Shown: positions 42,157 through 50,778 of the stretch, one piece after another | Layout: every line of letters begins with the position of its first letter | Position numbering within the stretch: position 1 is the first letter of the stretch | Assembly: GCA_964540575.1 (NCBI GenBank) | Contig: CAZINI010000004.1 | Coordinates: 62,001-126,000, forward strand | Direction of reading: 5' to 3' | DNA from: UMGS1889 sp964540575 | Lineage (GTDB): Bacteria; Bacillota; Clostridia; Oscillospirales; Ruminococcaceae | Length of the DNA stretch: 64,000 nt | Position numbers and translations under genes: made by a program | Notes under the pieces: generated by a model | Seen by the model: the letters and a program-made list of their open reading frames with translations, nothing else | Databases searched by the model: none | What the model was told of the DNA's origin: nothing

Positions 42157-43143
42157 ATGAATAAGAATAATCTTGAACCGAACACAAACGAAACTTCGGG
42201 AACAACTTTTGTCCCTGCCCAATGCACAAACTGCGGCGGAGAGCTTACTGTTGACCCGACTCAGGACGCCGCTGTATGCAAGTACTGCGGTACGCCGTTT
42301 ATTGTATCAAAGGCCGTTCAGAATTACAATATTCAGCACAATACATATCAGACGAATATTGTAAACGATCAGCGAAAAGGGGCGGTAGAGTCGATACTGA
42401 GTTATGCAAGCGAAAGGCAGGACAAGAAACAGCAGCGGCTTGATGAGGAAAGGCGGAGAAACGAGGAGAATGCTAAAAAGAATAAAAAGACAATTTTGTG
42501 GGTGCTTGGCTGGATATTTATTTTCCCTGTTCCGCTGACCATACTTATGCTTCGCTTTAAGACAATGAACAAGAAGATAAAGTTTGGCATCATCGCTGCT
42601 GCTTGGATCATTTACCTGATACTTGTCTTAACAAATGGCGGCGGCAGCAGCAGAAACAAGCCTGCTTACACACCCGAAAGAAGCTCAGGAATTGTGACGA
42701 CTGTTTCCGAAGAAAAGACCGAAGTCACCACGGCTTCCGAAGCACCCGTAACAACAACTGCCGAAACAACGACCGTTGCTGAAACAACTGCCGCCGAAAC
42801 GGAAGGATCTGCCGAAACTACCGTCAGCGAGTTTTCTTTAGCCGATGTGAAGAAAGCCATAGAAAATGGTGATTATTCGCTGGTAACTCCCGAATTTAAG
42901 GAAACAATGGACGCATACGAAGCGTTCTATGATGAGTATATCGCTTTTATGAAAAATTACTCTTCGGGCGAGGGCGATGTATTGAGTATGCTCAATGACT
43001 ACGCCGATATGATGGATAAAATGGACGAATGGTCGAAAAAGATCGATGCCATAGATGAAAGCACACTTTCTGTTGCGGACAATGCATATTATCTGCTTGT
43101 AACACTGCGTATTGAGAAAAAGCTTCTCGGTTCATTAGTATAA
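42157..43143 (+). CDS. Zinc-ribbon membrane protein with DUF6591-like C terminus
   Basis: A 328-aa protein. A zinc ribbon lies at about 23-50 (CTNCGGEL ... CKYCGTPF). A charged coiled coil follows (about 85-110), then two membrane helices (TILWVLGWIFIFPVPLTILML and KFGIIAAAWIIYLILVL). An external Thr/Glu/Ser-rich linker of about 60 residues leads to a helical domain with EFKETMDAYEAFYDEYIAFM and LNDYADMMDKMDEWSKKIDAI, resembling DUF6591. The cytosolic ribbon could bind a partner or nucleic acid, and the outer domain could sense the envelope. ggagga at 42146-42151 precedes ATG 42157. It lies between the STAND-kinase and GH3 genes. Confidence 0.72.
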   Translation: MNKNNLEPNTNETSGTTFVPAQCTNCGGELTVDPTQDAAVCKYCGTPFIVSKAVQNYNIQHNTYQTNIVNDQRKGAVESILSYASERQDKKQQRLDEERRRNEENAKKNKKTILWVLGWIFIFPVPLTILMLRFKTMNKKIKFGIIAAAWIIYLILVLTNGGGSSRNKPAYTPERSSGIVTTVSEEKTEVTTASEAPVTTTAETTTVAETTAAETEGSAETTVSEFSLADVKKAIENGDYSLVTPEFKETMDAYEAFYDEYIAFMKNYSSGEGDVLSMLNDYADMMDKMDEWSKKIDAIDESTLSVADNAYYLLVTLRIEKKLLGSLV

Positions 43144-43166
43144 AATGCTGCTTCGCAATTGCCAAA

Positions 43167-43202
43167 GCAAAAACGTTTTCGTCACAAAACGTCTGCTTTT
43201 CA
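43167..43202 (+). terminator. Hairpin after the zinc-ribbon gene
   Basis: An acgtttt/aaaacgt stem with agc/gct flanks, followed by tttt. A moderate terminator. Confidence 0.5.
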
Positions 43203-43216
43203 TTTTCTAATTCCGA

Positions 43217-43245
43217 TTGAATAAGGCTGTTTGATATGGTATACT
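43217..43245 (+). promoter_or_regulatory. Promoter of the GH3 gene
   Basis: TTGAAT at 43217-43222, a 17-base spacer and TATACT at 43240-43245, 40 bases before GTG 43286. Confidence 0.7.
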
Positions 43246-43285
43246 TTTTGCAAAAATGTATGTCATACGGAAAGGAAAATTCAAA

Positions 43286-46030
43286 GTGGCAAAGAAAATT
43301 CTCGATTGGAATAAATACATTGAAAAGTCGGCGGAAACCGTTTCCGAGGGCATTGTTATGCTCAAAAACGACAACAATGCTCTCCCGCTTAATGCTGATG
43401 AGGAGGTCGCCGTTTTCGGACGGATACAGCTTCATTATTACAAAAGCGGAACAGGTTCGGGCGGTCTTGTAAATGTTAGCAGAGTCATTGGCGTTACGGA
43501 CGGACTTATTGAAAAGGGCGTAAGGGTCAACCGTGAACTGTTTGAAGTTTACAAAAAGTGGGACGAGGAAAATCCCTTTGATACCGGCGTGGGCTGGGGA
43601 AATGAGCCTTGGTCACAGACGGAAATGCCGCTCGATGACAGCCTTGCTAAACGCATTTCCGAAAAATGTTCCGCTGCAATTGCGGTCATCGGCAGGACTG
43701 CAGGCGAGGAACAGGACAACAAAAATGTCAAGGGTGCGTTCCTTCTCAGCGACGGCGAGGAGGCGATGCTTGAAACTGTCAGAAAGCATTTCAAAAAGGT
43801 CATTGTGCTGCTGAATGTGGGAAATATCGTTGATATGAGCTTTGTGCGGAAATATTCTCCCGATGCTGTGCTTTACATTTGGCAGGGCGGCATGGTGGGC
43901 GGTCTTGGCACTGCCGATGTGCTTACGGGAAAGATTTCGCCGTCGGGAAAGCTGCCCGACACTATTGCATATGAAGTTTCCGATTATCCATCGGATAAAT
44001 ATTTCGGCGACAATGACAGAAATTTCTATTCCGAGGATATTTATGTCGGTTACAGATATTTTGAAACCTTTGCCCCCGAAAAGGTTATGTACCCTTTCGG
44101 CTTCGGTCTTTCATACACGAATTTTGAGGTAAAAACCGTTTCCGCAAATGCAAATTCCGAAACGGCAAGGCTTGAAGTTTCCGTTAAAAATGTCGGAAAA
44201 TTCAGCGGAAAAGAGGTCGTTCAGGTTTACGCCTCGGCTCCTCAGGGGACGCTCGGCAAGGCTGCAAGGGTGCTTTGCGGTTACGAAAAAACGAGGCTTC
44301 TTGCCCCGGGTGAGGAACAGACTGTCACCATCACGGTAAATATTTCGGGGCTTGCTTCCTATGATGATTCGGGCGTTTCGGGAAATCGGTTCTGCTATGT
44401 TCTCGAAAAGGGTGTTTACAAGCTGTTCTGCGGTACTGACGTAAGAAGTGCTGTGGAATGTGCTTCATTTGAACTGTCCGAAACTATTGTTGTGAAAAAG
44501 GCAAAGCAGGCGATGGCACCCGTTCTTCCATTCAAGAGAATGAAGCCTGTTTCGGAAAACGGCAGATTTACCGTGGAATTTGAGGACGTTCCACTGTCGG
44601 AGATAGACGAGTCCCGCCGCCGAATTGAAAATATCCCCGAGGAGATACCGTTCACAGGCGACAGGGGCATAAAGCTTTCGGACGTGCGAAACGGCAAAAA
44701 CACTCTCACCGAATTTATCGCACAGCTTTCGGACAATGACCTTTCCTGCATTATCCGTGGTGAGGGCATGGGCAGCCCCAAGGTCACGGCGGGAACAGCG
44801 GCGGCGTTCGGCGGAGTTTCGGACGGTCTGGCTGCATTTGGCATTCCCTGCGGCTGCTGTTCGGACGGACCTTCGGGTATGCGTCTTGACTGCGGAACAA
44901 AGGCGTTCAGTCTGCCGAACGGAACGCTTATCGCTTCCACCTTTAACAAGCCGCTTGTTACCGAGCTTTTTGAATATATGGGCAGAGAAATGTCCGCAAA
45001 CAAGGTGGACTGCCTTTTGGGTCCCGGAATGAACATTCACCGTCACCCTTTGAACGGCAGAAATTTTGAGTATTTCTCCGAGGATCCGTTCCTGACGGGA
45101 ACAATGGCGTCGGCTGAACTGAAGGGTCTGCAAAACGAGGGAGTTACGGGAACTATCAAGCATTTTTGCGGAAATAATCAGGAAACAAACAGGCATTATC
45201 TCGATTCCGTTGTGTCCGAAAGGGCACTGAGGGAAATATATCTGGGAGGCTTTGAAATAGCCGTGACCGAGGGAAATGCAAATTCCATTATGACAAGCTA
45301 CAATTTGGTAAACGGTCTGTGGACATGCGGAAATTACGACCTCTGCACAGCTATTCTCCGTGAAGAATGGGGTTACACGGGCTTTGTAATGAGCGACTGG
45401 TGGGCAAATATCAACCGCCGTGGCGGTCAGGCGGACAAGACTGATTTTGCGGCTATGGCACAGGCTCAGAACGATGTTTATATGGTTTGTGCAGACGGCG
45501 GCAGCAACAATGACAACACTCTTTCAGCCCTTGAAAACGGTACTCTGACTCGTTCCGAGCTGCAGAGAAATGCAATGAACATATGCTCATTCCTGCTTAG
45601 CACTCACGCTATGGACAGGCTTTGCGGCACTGCCGATGAGGTGGAGATCATTAACCGTCCCGATGAAGGCAGCGTTACAAATTCCGATGATGTGACTTTT
45701 TATAAGCTGGACGGCAGTGTTACCATCGACTGCACAGACGTATGTACAAACCGTGGAACAGAGTTCTCCTTTGCTCTGGACATTTCCGACCCGGGACGTT
45801 ACCGCTTCACTATGACGGGCAGCTCCGAACTCAGCGAGCTGGCACAGATACCCGTCAGCGTTTTCAGCCTGGGAACGCCATTCGGTACGTTCACCTGGAA
45901 CGGCACAGGAGGACTTCCCGTTTCATTCACCTTTGAAGGCGACTGCTTCTCACGTTTCACAGCAATGCGTGTTTATTTTGCTCAGAGCGGGCTTAAGCTT
46001 CACAGCATCAAGATTGAAAAGGTAAAATAA
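43286..46030 (+). CDS. GH3 beta-glucosidase with swapped domain order
   Basis: A 914-aa cytosolic glycosidase with no signal peptide. The part usually C-terminal in GH3 comes first: SEGIVMLKNDNNALPL (about 20-35), GGLGTADVLTGKISPSGKLP, YFETFAPEKVMYPFGFGLSYT and an FnIII-like segment. The catalytic barrel follows from about residue 490: PCGCCSDGPSGMRLD, MNIHRHPLNGRNFEYFSEDP, GTIKHFCGNNQETNRH and GFVMSDWWA with nucleophile Asp704. This permuted order is known from Ruminococcus albus and Butyrivibrio enzymes. GTG 43286 has ggaaagga upstream; the in-frame ATG at 43256 lacks one. It probably cleaves cellobiose or similar beta-glucosides. Confidence 0.93.
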   Translation: MAKKILDWNKYIEKSAETVSEGIVMLKNDNNALPLNADEEVAVFGRIQLHYYKSGTGSGGLVNVSRVIGVTDGLIEKGVRVNRELFEVYKKWDEENPFDTGVGWGNEPWSQTEMPLDDSLAKRISEKCSAAIAVIGRTAGEEQDNKNVKGAFLLSDGEEAMLETVRKHFKKVIVLLNVGNIVDMSFVRKYSPDAVLYIWQGGMVGGLGTADVLTGKISPSGKLPDTIAYEVSDYPSDKYFGDNDRNFYSEDIYVGYRYFETFAPEKVMYPFGFGLSYTNFEVKTVSANANSETARLEVSVKNVGKFSGKEVVQVYASAPQGTLGKAARVLCGYEKTRLLAPGEEQTVTITVNISGLASYDDSGVSGNRFCYVLEKGVYKLFCGTDVRSAVECASFELSETIVVKKAKQAMAPVLPFKRMKPVSENGRFTVEFEDVPLSEIDESRRRIENIPEEIPFTGDRGIKLSDVRNGKNTLTEFIAQLSDNDLSCIIRGEGMGSPKVTAGTAAAFGGVSDGLAAFGIPCGCCSDGPSGMRLDCGTKAFSLPNGTLIASTFNKPLVTELFEYMGREMSANKVDCLLGPGMNIHRHPLNGRNFEYFSEDPFLTGTMASAELKGLQNEGVTGTIKHFCGNNQETNRHYLDSVVSERALREIYLGGFEIAVTEGNANSIMTSYNLVNGLWTCGNYDLCTAILREEWGYTGFVMSDWWANINRRGGQADKTDFAAMAQAQNDVYMVCADGGSNNDNTLSALENGTLTRSELQRNAMNICSFLLSTHAMDRLCGTADEVEIINRPDEGSVTNSDDVTFYKLDGSVTIDCTDVCTNRGTEFSFALDISDPGRYRFTMTGSSELSELAQIPVSVFSLGTPFGTFTWNGTGGLPVSFTFEGDCFSRFTAMRVYFAQSGLKLHSIKIEKVK

Positions 46031-46040
46031 TAAAACATTC

Positions 46041-46084
46041 TCCCGCCGGCTTTATGGTTTTTCAAGGTCTGCGGGAGTTTTTGT
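46041..46084 (+). terminator. GH3 terminator
   Basis: ctcccgc pairs with gcgggag around a loop of about 26 bases, followed by five Ts. Confidence 0.65.
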
Positions 46085-46112
46085 ATTATGACTGCAATAT
46101 ACCGTCATGCAC

Positions 46113-46141
46113 TTGAAAATTATGCGTCTGTATGATATAAT
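46113..46141 (+). promoter_or_regulatory. Promoter of the CotH-kinase lipoprotein gene
   Basis: TTGAAA at 46113-46118, a 17-base spacer and TATAAT at 46136-46141. Confidence 0.8.
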
Positions 46142-46175
46142 GTGTACAGTATCAATTGACAGGGGAGGGCTTTTT

Positions 46176-48164
46176 TTGAAAAAATCACAGATTGCAGCAA
46201 TTTGTCTTGCTGCTTTGCTTGCGTCGGGCTGCGTTAGCAATGACGGATATTCAGCCGAAGCCGACAGCACACAGACATTTGCGGAAGAAAGTGCTTCCGT
46301 AACCACGGCACATTCGGAAACCGATATGACGGAAGAAGTCACGGAAACGGTCATTTCCGAAAATGAAGATGAAGTTATCCCCGTTTCCGACACAAAGCTC
46401 ACTTTTTCGGCGGACAGCGGGATATATGCCGAAGAATTCTCACTTGAAATATCAAGCGGCAATGAGGACGTTATCTACTACACTCTTGACGGCAGCGACC
46501 CAACGGTCAGCGAAACAAGGCTTGAATATTCCGAGCCGCTTAAAATAGCTTCGAGAAAGGCTGATAAAAATGTCATAGCCGCTGTTGATCCGCTGCTTAT
46601 TTCGGGAAATTTCAGCGAATATTCAAAAACGGACAAGGCTTTCATCTCAAAGGTTTCCGTTCCCTCCGATGAGGCTGTTGACAAATGCACGGTGGTGCGG
46701 GCGGCGGCTGTGAACGGCGAGGGCGTTTTCTCGGAATGCTTTTCACGGACATATTTCATCGGCACTGCCGAGGAACACATAAAGGGTCTTTCGGAAAGCT
46801 GTGCTGCTTCGGGAAGCAGTCTGGCGGTCATCAGCATTTCAATGGACTATGCCGACCTTTTTGACAATGAGAGCGGCATTTACGTTAAGGGAAGTATCTG
46901 GGAAAAAGAGTTTCAAAAAGCCTTGCTGCTTGGCAAGAATATCAACGATGAATCGGCAAGACAATTCGATGCGAACTACAAGCAAAAGGGTCGTGACTGG
47001 GAAAAGGAATGTCACATTGATATGTTTGAGGTATCTCCCGAAAGCACCGAGCTTGCGTTTGAACAGAACTGCGGCATTAGAATACAGGGGAACTATTCAC
47101 GTTCCGACCTGCAAAAGGGCTTTCGGCTTTATGCACGAAAGGATTATGGGGAAAAACGCTTTGATTATCCCGTTTTCGGCGATGATGCTGACGTTAAAAG
47201 CTTTAAGACGCTGGTTCTCAGAGCGGGCGGAAACTGTGCATTTACTGCTAAATTCAACGACACCTACTGGCAGACTATTGTTGAGGATATGGACTGTTCC
47301 GTTCAGATGTCACGTCCATGCGTTGTCTATTTAAACGGCGAATATTTCGGGCTGTATGTTTTGCAGGAGGATTATTCGGAGCATTATTTTGCCGACCATT
47401 ACGGCGTTAATGCGGACGATGTTGTGATATACAAGGGCGATGCGGAAAAGTATGAAAAGAAATACTATCTTGACGAGGGAACGCTTCCCGAGGGCATTAC
47501 TGACGAGGGATATTTCTATAATGAGCTTTTTGAATTTTTCGGGACACATTCCGATTTAAAAGATGACAAGGACTTTGAGGAGTTTTCCAAGCTCGTCGAT
47601 GTTGAAAGCGTTAAGGACTATTTCCTTGCAGAGGTCTGGATAAACAACAAATGGGACTGGCCGGGCAAGAACTGGTCTATGTGGAAAACGGCTTCAAATG
47701 ACGGCAGTGAGTACGGTGACGGACGCTGGAGATTTCTCTTTTACGATATGGAATTCGGCGGTGTCAGCGGCAGTCAGGACATTAAAACAAACACCGTTAA
47801 GGAGGACAATTATATGCCCAACGGTCTTTTAAACAAAGACACGAACAATCCGGCGGTGCTTTGCTATGCTTATCTTATGACAAATGAGAATTTCAAAAAT
47901 GAGTACTGCGATGAACTGCTTGCACTTTCCGAGGGGACATTCAAAAGGGACAGGCTGAATGAAACTCTGGCAAATTTCCTTAACGAATATTCTCCGCTGT
48001 ACGGACAGTTTTTTGAAAGATACCCGGGAGCGGGTTCGGTGGAAGAAGCTGTTGAGGGCGGATATGCTTCCGCACAGTGCATAAGCGATTTTATCGGCGG
48101 ACGTGCAGAGAGTATTCAGAGTATTGTTGACTGGATAAAAAGAAAGACACAGACCGAGTCGTGA
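46176..48164 (+). CDS. CotH-kinase family lipoprotein
   Basis: A 662-aa lipoprotein starting with TTG 46176 (ggggaggg upstream). The signal KKSQIAAICLAALLASGC has its lipobox Cys at about residue 19. An acidic Ser/Thr spacer follows, then a chitobiase-type fold at about 85-115 (YYTLDGSDPTVSETRLEY). The CotH domain shows GIRIQGNYSRSDLQKGFRLY, LVLRAGGNCAF, CVVYLNGEYFGLYVLQEDYS and RWRFLFYDMEFGG. CotH proteins are atypical protein kinases; in ruminococci many sit on the surface or in cellulosomes. No dockerin is seen here. It would phosphorylate exported proteins, target unknown. Confidence 0.88.
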   Translation: MKKSQIAAICLAALLASGCVSNDGYSAEADSTQTFAEESASVTTAHSETDMTEEVTETVISENEDEVIPVSDTKLTFSADSGIYAEEFSLEISSGNEDVIYYTLDGSDPTVSETRLEYSEPLKIASRKADKNVIAAVDPLLISGNFSEYSKTDKAFISKVSVPSDEAVDKCTVVRAAAVNGEGVFSECFSRTYFIGTAEEHIKGLSESCAASGSSLAVISISMDYADLFDNESGIYVKGSIWEKEFQKALLLGKNINDESARQFDANYKQKGRDWEKECHIDMFEVSPESTELAFEQNCGIRIQGNYSRSDLQKGFRLYARKDYGEKRFDYPVFGDDADVKSFKTLVLRAGGNCAFTAKFNDTYWQTIVEDMDCSVQMSRPCVVYLNGEYFGLYVLQEDYSEHYFADHYGVNADDVVIYKGDAEKYEKKYYLDEGTLPEGITDEGYFYNELFEFFGTHSDLKDDKDFEEFSKLVDVESVKDYFLAEVWINNKWDWPGKNWSMWKTASNDGSEYGDGRWRFLFYDMEFGGVSGSQDIKTNTVKEDNYMPNGLLNKDTNNPAVLCYAYLMTNENFKNEYCDELLALSEGTFKRDRLNETLANFLNEYSPLYGQFFERYPGAGSVEEAVEGGYASAQCISDFIGGRAESIQSIVDWIKRKTQTES

Positions 48165-48210
48165 CCTATATAGAATAGGCAATTCTGTTTCCGAAAAAGG
48201 AGTGAAAAAT

Positions 48211-49221
48211 ATGCCGTTCAGAATAATAAAGAATGACATAACAAAGGTCAAAGCGGACGCAGCAGTCAACGCAGCAAACAATTCGCTGCTTGGCGGCGGG
48301 GGTGTTGACGGGGCTATCCATCGTGCGGCGGGTCCCGAGCTTTTGAAAGAATGCATGACCCTCGGCGGCTGTGAAACGGGTCAGGCTAAAATCACAAAGG
48401 GCTATAAAATGCCCTGCAAGTACATAATTCACACGGTGGGTCCCGTATGGCATGGCGGAGAAAACGGCGAAAAAGAGCTGCTTTATTCCTGTTATGAAAA
48501 GTCACTGCTGCTTGCGAAGGAGTATGAATGCGAAACGGTTGTATTTCCGCTTATCTCGTCGGGTATATATGGCTATCCGAAGGACAAGGCTTTGCAGGTG
48601 GCAGTATCGGCAATTACGGACTTTCTTGCTGACAATGATATGGATATTACCATGGCAGTGCTTGATAAAAATGCCGTTTCTGTCAGTGAAAAGCTTCTTT
48701 ACGATGTCCGCAGATATATTGATGAAAATTATGCCGAAGAACACTCTGACGGTGCAGTCAGGAGAACCTTTGGAGCGGGTTTATTCAAAAGGACCGCATC
48801 CCAAGCAAAAATGCTGCAGGAGGATGTCTGCTGTGCTGCACCGGCGGCTTATGATGCCCTGCCAATTGATTTTGATAAGCTGGACGAGTCCTTTTCACAG
48901 GCACTTTTGCGTATGATAGACGAAAGGGGCATGACCGATGTTCAGGTATACAAAAAGGCAAATATTGACCGAAGGCTGTTTTCAAAAATACGAAGCGATG
49001 TGAACTATAAGCCGAAAAAACAGACGGCAGTCGCACTTGCCGTTGCTCTTGAGCTGGACATTTCCGAAACGCAGAAGCTGCTTGAAAAGGCGGGATATAC
49101 CCTTTCAAACAGCATAAAATTTGATGTTATCATAAAATTTTTTATTGAAAACAGAATATACAATATTTACGAGATAAACGAAACGCTGTTTGCTTTTGAC
49201 CAAAGTCTGATAGGCGTATAA
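48211..49221 (+). CDS. Macro-domain ADP-ribose hydrolase fused to an HTH/helical domain
   Basis: A 336-aa protein. Residues 1-165 are a macro domain of the MacroD/YmdB kind: NAANNSLLGGGGVDGAIHRA and the loop ISSGIYGYPKDKA, which bind ADP-ribose and support removal of O-acetyl or protein-linked ADP-ribose. Residues 225-336 are a separate helical domain with an HTH-like VYKKANIDRRLFSKIRSDV, then ALELDISETQKLLEKAGYTL and FDVIIKFFIENRIYNIYEI. This tail resembles residues 92-165 of the protein at 38030. aaggag before ATG 48211 sets the start. It lies just ahead of a vWA gene; the pair probably acts with the kinase-STAND system. Confidence 0.87.
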   Translation: MPFRIIKNDITKVKADAAVNAANNSLLGGGGVDGAIHRAAGPELLKECMTLGGCETGQAKITKGYKMPCKYIIHTVGPVWHGGENGEKELLYSCYEKSLLLAKEYECETVVFPLISSGIYGYPKDKALQVAVSAITDFLADNDMDITMAVLDKNAVSVSEKLLYDVRRYIDENYAEEHSDGAVRRTFGAGLFKRTASQAKMLQEDVCCAAPAAYDALPIDFDKLDESFSQALLRMIDERGMTDVQVYKKANIDRRLFSKIRSDVNYKPKKQTAVALAVALELDISETQKLLEKAGYTLSNSIKFDVIIKFFIENRIYNIYEINETLFAFDQSLIGV

Positions 49222-49321
49222 TACTAAACACTCATTGAATTATGGGAATCTCTCGGCACAAAACCACATAAACGCAAGCTTTTGTGCCGATTTCTTCTCC
49301 ATAATTCTAATGGTGTTAATA
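49222..49321. mobile_element. TACTAA repeat, family 1, copy B
   Basis: Begins TACTAAACACTCATTGAATT directly after the macro gene stop. A stretch of about 75 bases from tatgggaatctctcggcac to the end is identical to copy E at 54696, implying recent spread. Confidence 0.75.
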
Positions 49322-49419
49322 CTAATAACCAATAAAAGTGTAGATAAAAAATCTGCACAAAAACCATATATGCAAGTTTTTGCTTGATTTTTTATTCACT
49401 TTTTAATTGGTTCTTAGTA
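49320..49419. mobile_element. TACTAA repeat, family 2
   Basis: TACTAATAACCAATAAAAGTG at the left and CACTTTTTAATTGGTTCTTAGTA-like at the right form a long imperfect stem. The centre accatatatgcaag is shared with copy A of family 1. It abuts copy B. Confidence 0.65.
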
Positions 49420-49428
49420 TAAGTATAA

Positions 49429-49501
49429 TGTCGCTTGAAATGCGACCTATTATCCCTCCGAATGATGTATCATAAAGTTACAACAAATCATACGGAGGGA
49501 T
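49429..49501 (+). promoter_or_regulatory. Structured leader that can hide the vWA gene's ribosome site
   Basis: A small hairpin gtcgc/gcgac (49429-49445) is followed by atccctccg (49452-49460), which pairs perfectly with cggagggat (49493-49501). The stem extends with aatgat/atcat after one mismatch. The 3' strand contains the Shine-Dalgarno sequence of the vWA gene, so translation should depend on opening this stem. Confidence 0.6.
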
Positions 49502-49506
49502 CTTTT

Positions 49507-50160
49507 ATGAAAAAGAATTTTACGGAGATAGTTTTTATTCTGGACGAAAGCGGTTCGATGGCTGACCTCAAAGGCGATACTATCGGAGGTTTCAACAGTC
49601 TTATCGAAAAGCAGAAAGGTGAGGACGGCGAAGCTGTTGTATCGACTGTTTTATTCAGCACCGAAAGCCGTGTACTGCACGACAGAGTGCCTATTGAGCG
49701 TATTGGAAAAATGACGGACAAGGATTACTGTCCGGGTGGCGGTACTGCTCTTCTGGACGCTGTGGGCGATGCGGTGAAGCATATTGGGAATATACACAAA
49801 TATGCCCGTCCCGAAGATGTGCCAGAGCATACGCTGTTTGTCATAACCACCGATGGTATGGAAAATTCCAGCAGGCATTTTACCGCCGACAAGGTGAAGA
49901 AGATGATAAGCAAACAGCAGGAAAAGTACGGCTGGGAATTTGTTTTTCTGGGAGCGAATATTGATTCTGCCGAAACGGCTGAAAGCATCGGCATTGGACG
50001 TGCCACTGCGGTGGATTACTGCTGTGATACCGTTGGCTGTGCTGTTCAGTACGATGCTATGAGTGAAGCTGTTTCAACTGTGCGAAAGGGCAAAAAGCTG
50101 TCCGCATCAGCTGCTTGGAGAAAGGATGTTGATGCAGACCATAAAAGAAGAATAGGATAA
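49507..50160 (+). CDS. vWA-domain protein
   Basis: A 217-aa cytosolic protein, essentially one von Willebrand factor A domain. The metal site is DESGSMADL (DxSxS), with GGGTALLDAVGDAV and FVITTDGMENSS as the other MIDAS segments. ATG 49507 follows ggaggg. Proteins of this kind are found beside macro-domain and kinase genes and in tellurite/stress clusters, where they probably assemble partners through metal-dependent binding. No signal peptide. It is convergent with the rhodanese gene. Confidence 0.87.
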   Translation: MKKNFTEIVFILDESGSMADLKGDTIGGFNSLIEKQKGEDGEAVVSTVLFSTESRVLHDRVPIERIGKMTDKDYCPGGGTALLDAVGDAVKHIGNIHKYARPEDVPEHTLFVITTDGMENSSRHFTADKVKKMISKQQEKYGWEFVFLGANIDSAETAESIGIGRATAVDYCCDTVGCAVQYDAMSEAVSTVRKGKKLSASAAWRKDVDADHKRRIG

Positions 50161-50177
50161 GAGTTTGCACGGGGAGT

Positions 50178-50570
50178 CTATTCCGTTGTTGTTTCATAGC
50201 CCCATTCAATTATTCCGCCGAACTCCTTAACGTTGCTGTATCCAAGTGCCGCCAGCTTTTCGGCGGCATTTTTGCTTCTTCTTCCGCTGCGGCAGTAGAC
50301 TAGGATAAGCTGTTCCTTGTCGGGCAGTTCATTTTCGGCTCGTGTTTCTATTTCGTAATCGGGGATAAGGATTGCACCGGGAATATGTCCGTCGGCAAAT
50401 TCATTCTCCGTGCGGACGTCGAGAATGATATAATCGGTTTCGCTGTCCATAAGGGCTTTGGCTTCGGAAGCGGGAATGGATATATATGTTATCGGAGCTT
50501 CATCGGCAGAACAGCCGTAAAGCGACAATGCCATTGTTATGGCTGCAAAAATGGAAAGCGGTTTTTTCAT
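50178..50570 (-). CDS. Rhodanese-domain lipoprotein
   Basis: A 130-aa exported protein. The signal MKKPLSIFAAITMALSLYGC ends in a lipobox Cys at residue 20. One rhodanese domain follows: YIILDVRTENEFADGHIPGAI and ILVYCRSGRRSKNAAEKL, with the active-site Cys in CRSGRR. It would sit on the outer face of the membrane and may move sulfur or handle persulfides there. It has its own promoter at 50618-50647. No partner gene is evident. Confidence 0.88.
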   Translation of the reverse strand: MKKPLSIFAAITMALSLYGCSADEAPITYISIPASEAKALMDSETDYIILDVRTENEFADGHIPGAILIPDYEIETRAENELPDKEQLILVYCRSGRRSKNAAEKLAALGYSNVKEFGGIIEWGYETTTE

Positions 50571-50617
50571 ATAAAACTCCTACATTGAAACTTTTTTATG
50601 TTCATTTGTATTACTCT

Positions 50618-50647
50618 ATTATAATATACGGACAGAGTATTAGTCAA
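50618..50647 (-). promoter_or_regulatory. Promoter of the rhodanese lipoprotein gene
   Basis: On the - strand: TTGACT (50647-50642), an 18-base spacer and TATAAT (50623-50618). Confidence 0.7.
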
Positions 50648-50778
50648 GCCTGATTTTCATACGGAAGGATTAGAAAAAAGCTGATTTTTGCATTCATTTC
50701 GCCGTTTTGGGGAACGCTCGAAAATGCGTGACTGAGAGGATTTCCTCAGACGGCAGAAACGATTTGTTCAGCGTTTCC

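Noticed and set aside
50700..50778. TPP riboswitch suggested by ctgagaggatt
   Set aside because: Only a ctgagagga/tcctcag hairpin is present; the other conserved thiamine-aptamer blocks are absent and the flanking gene is convergent.
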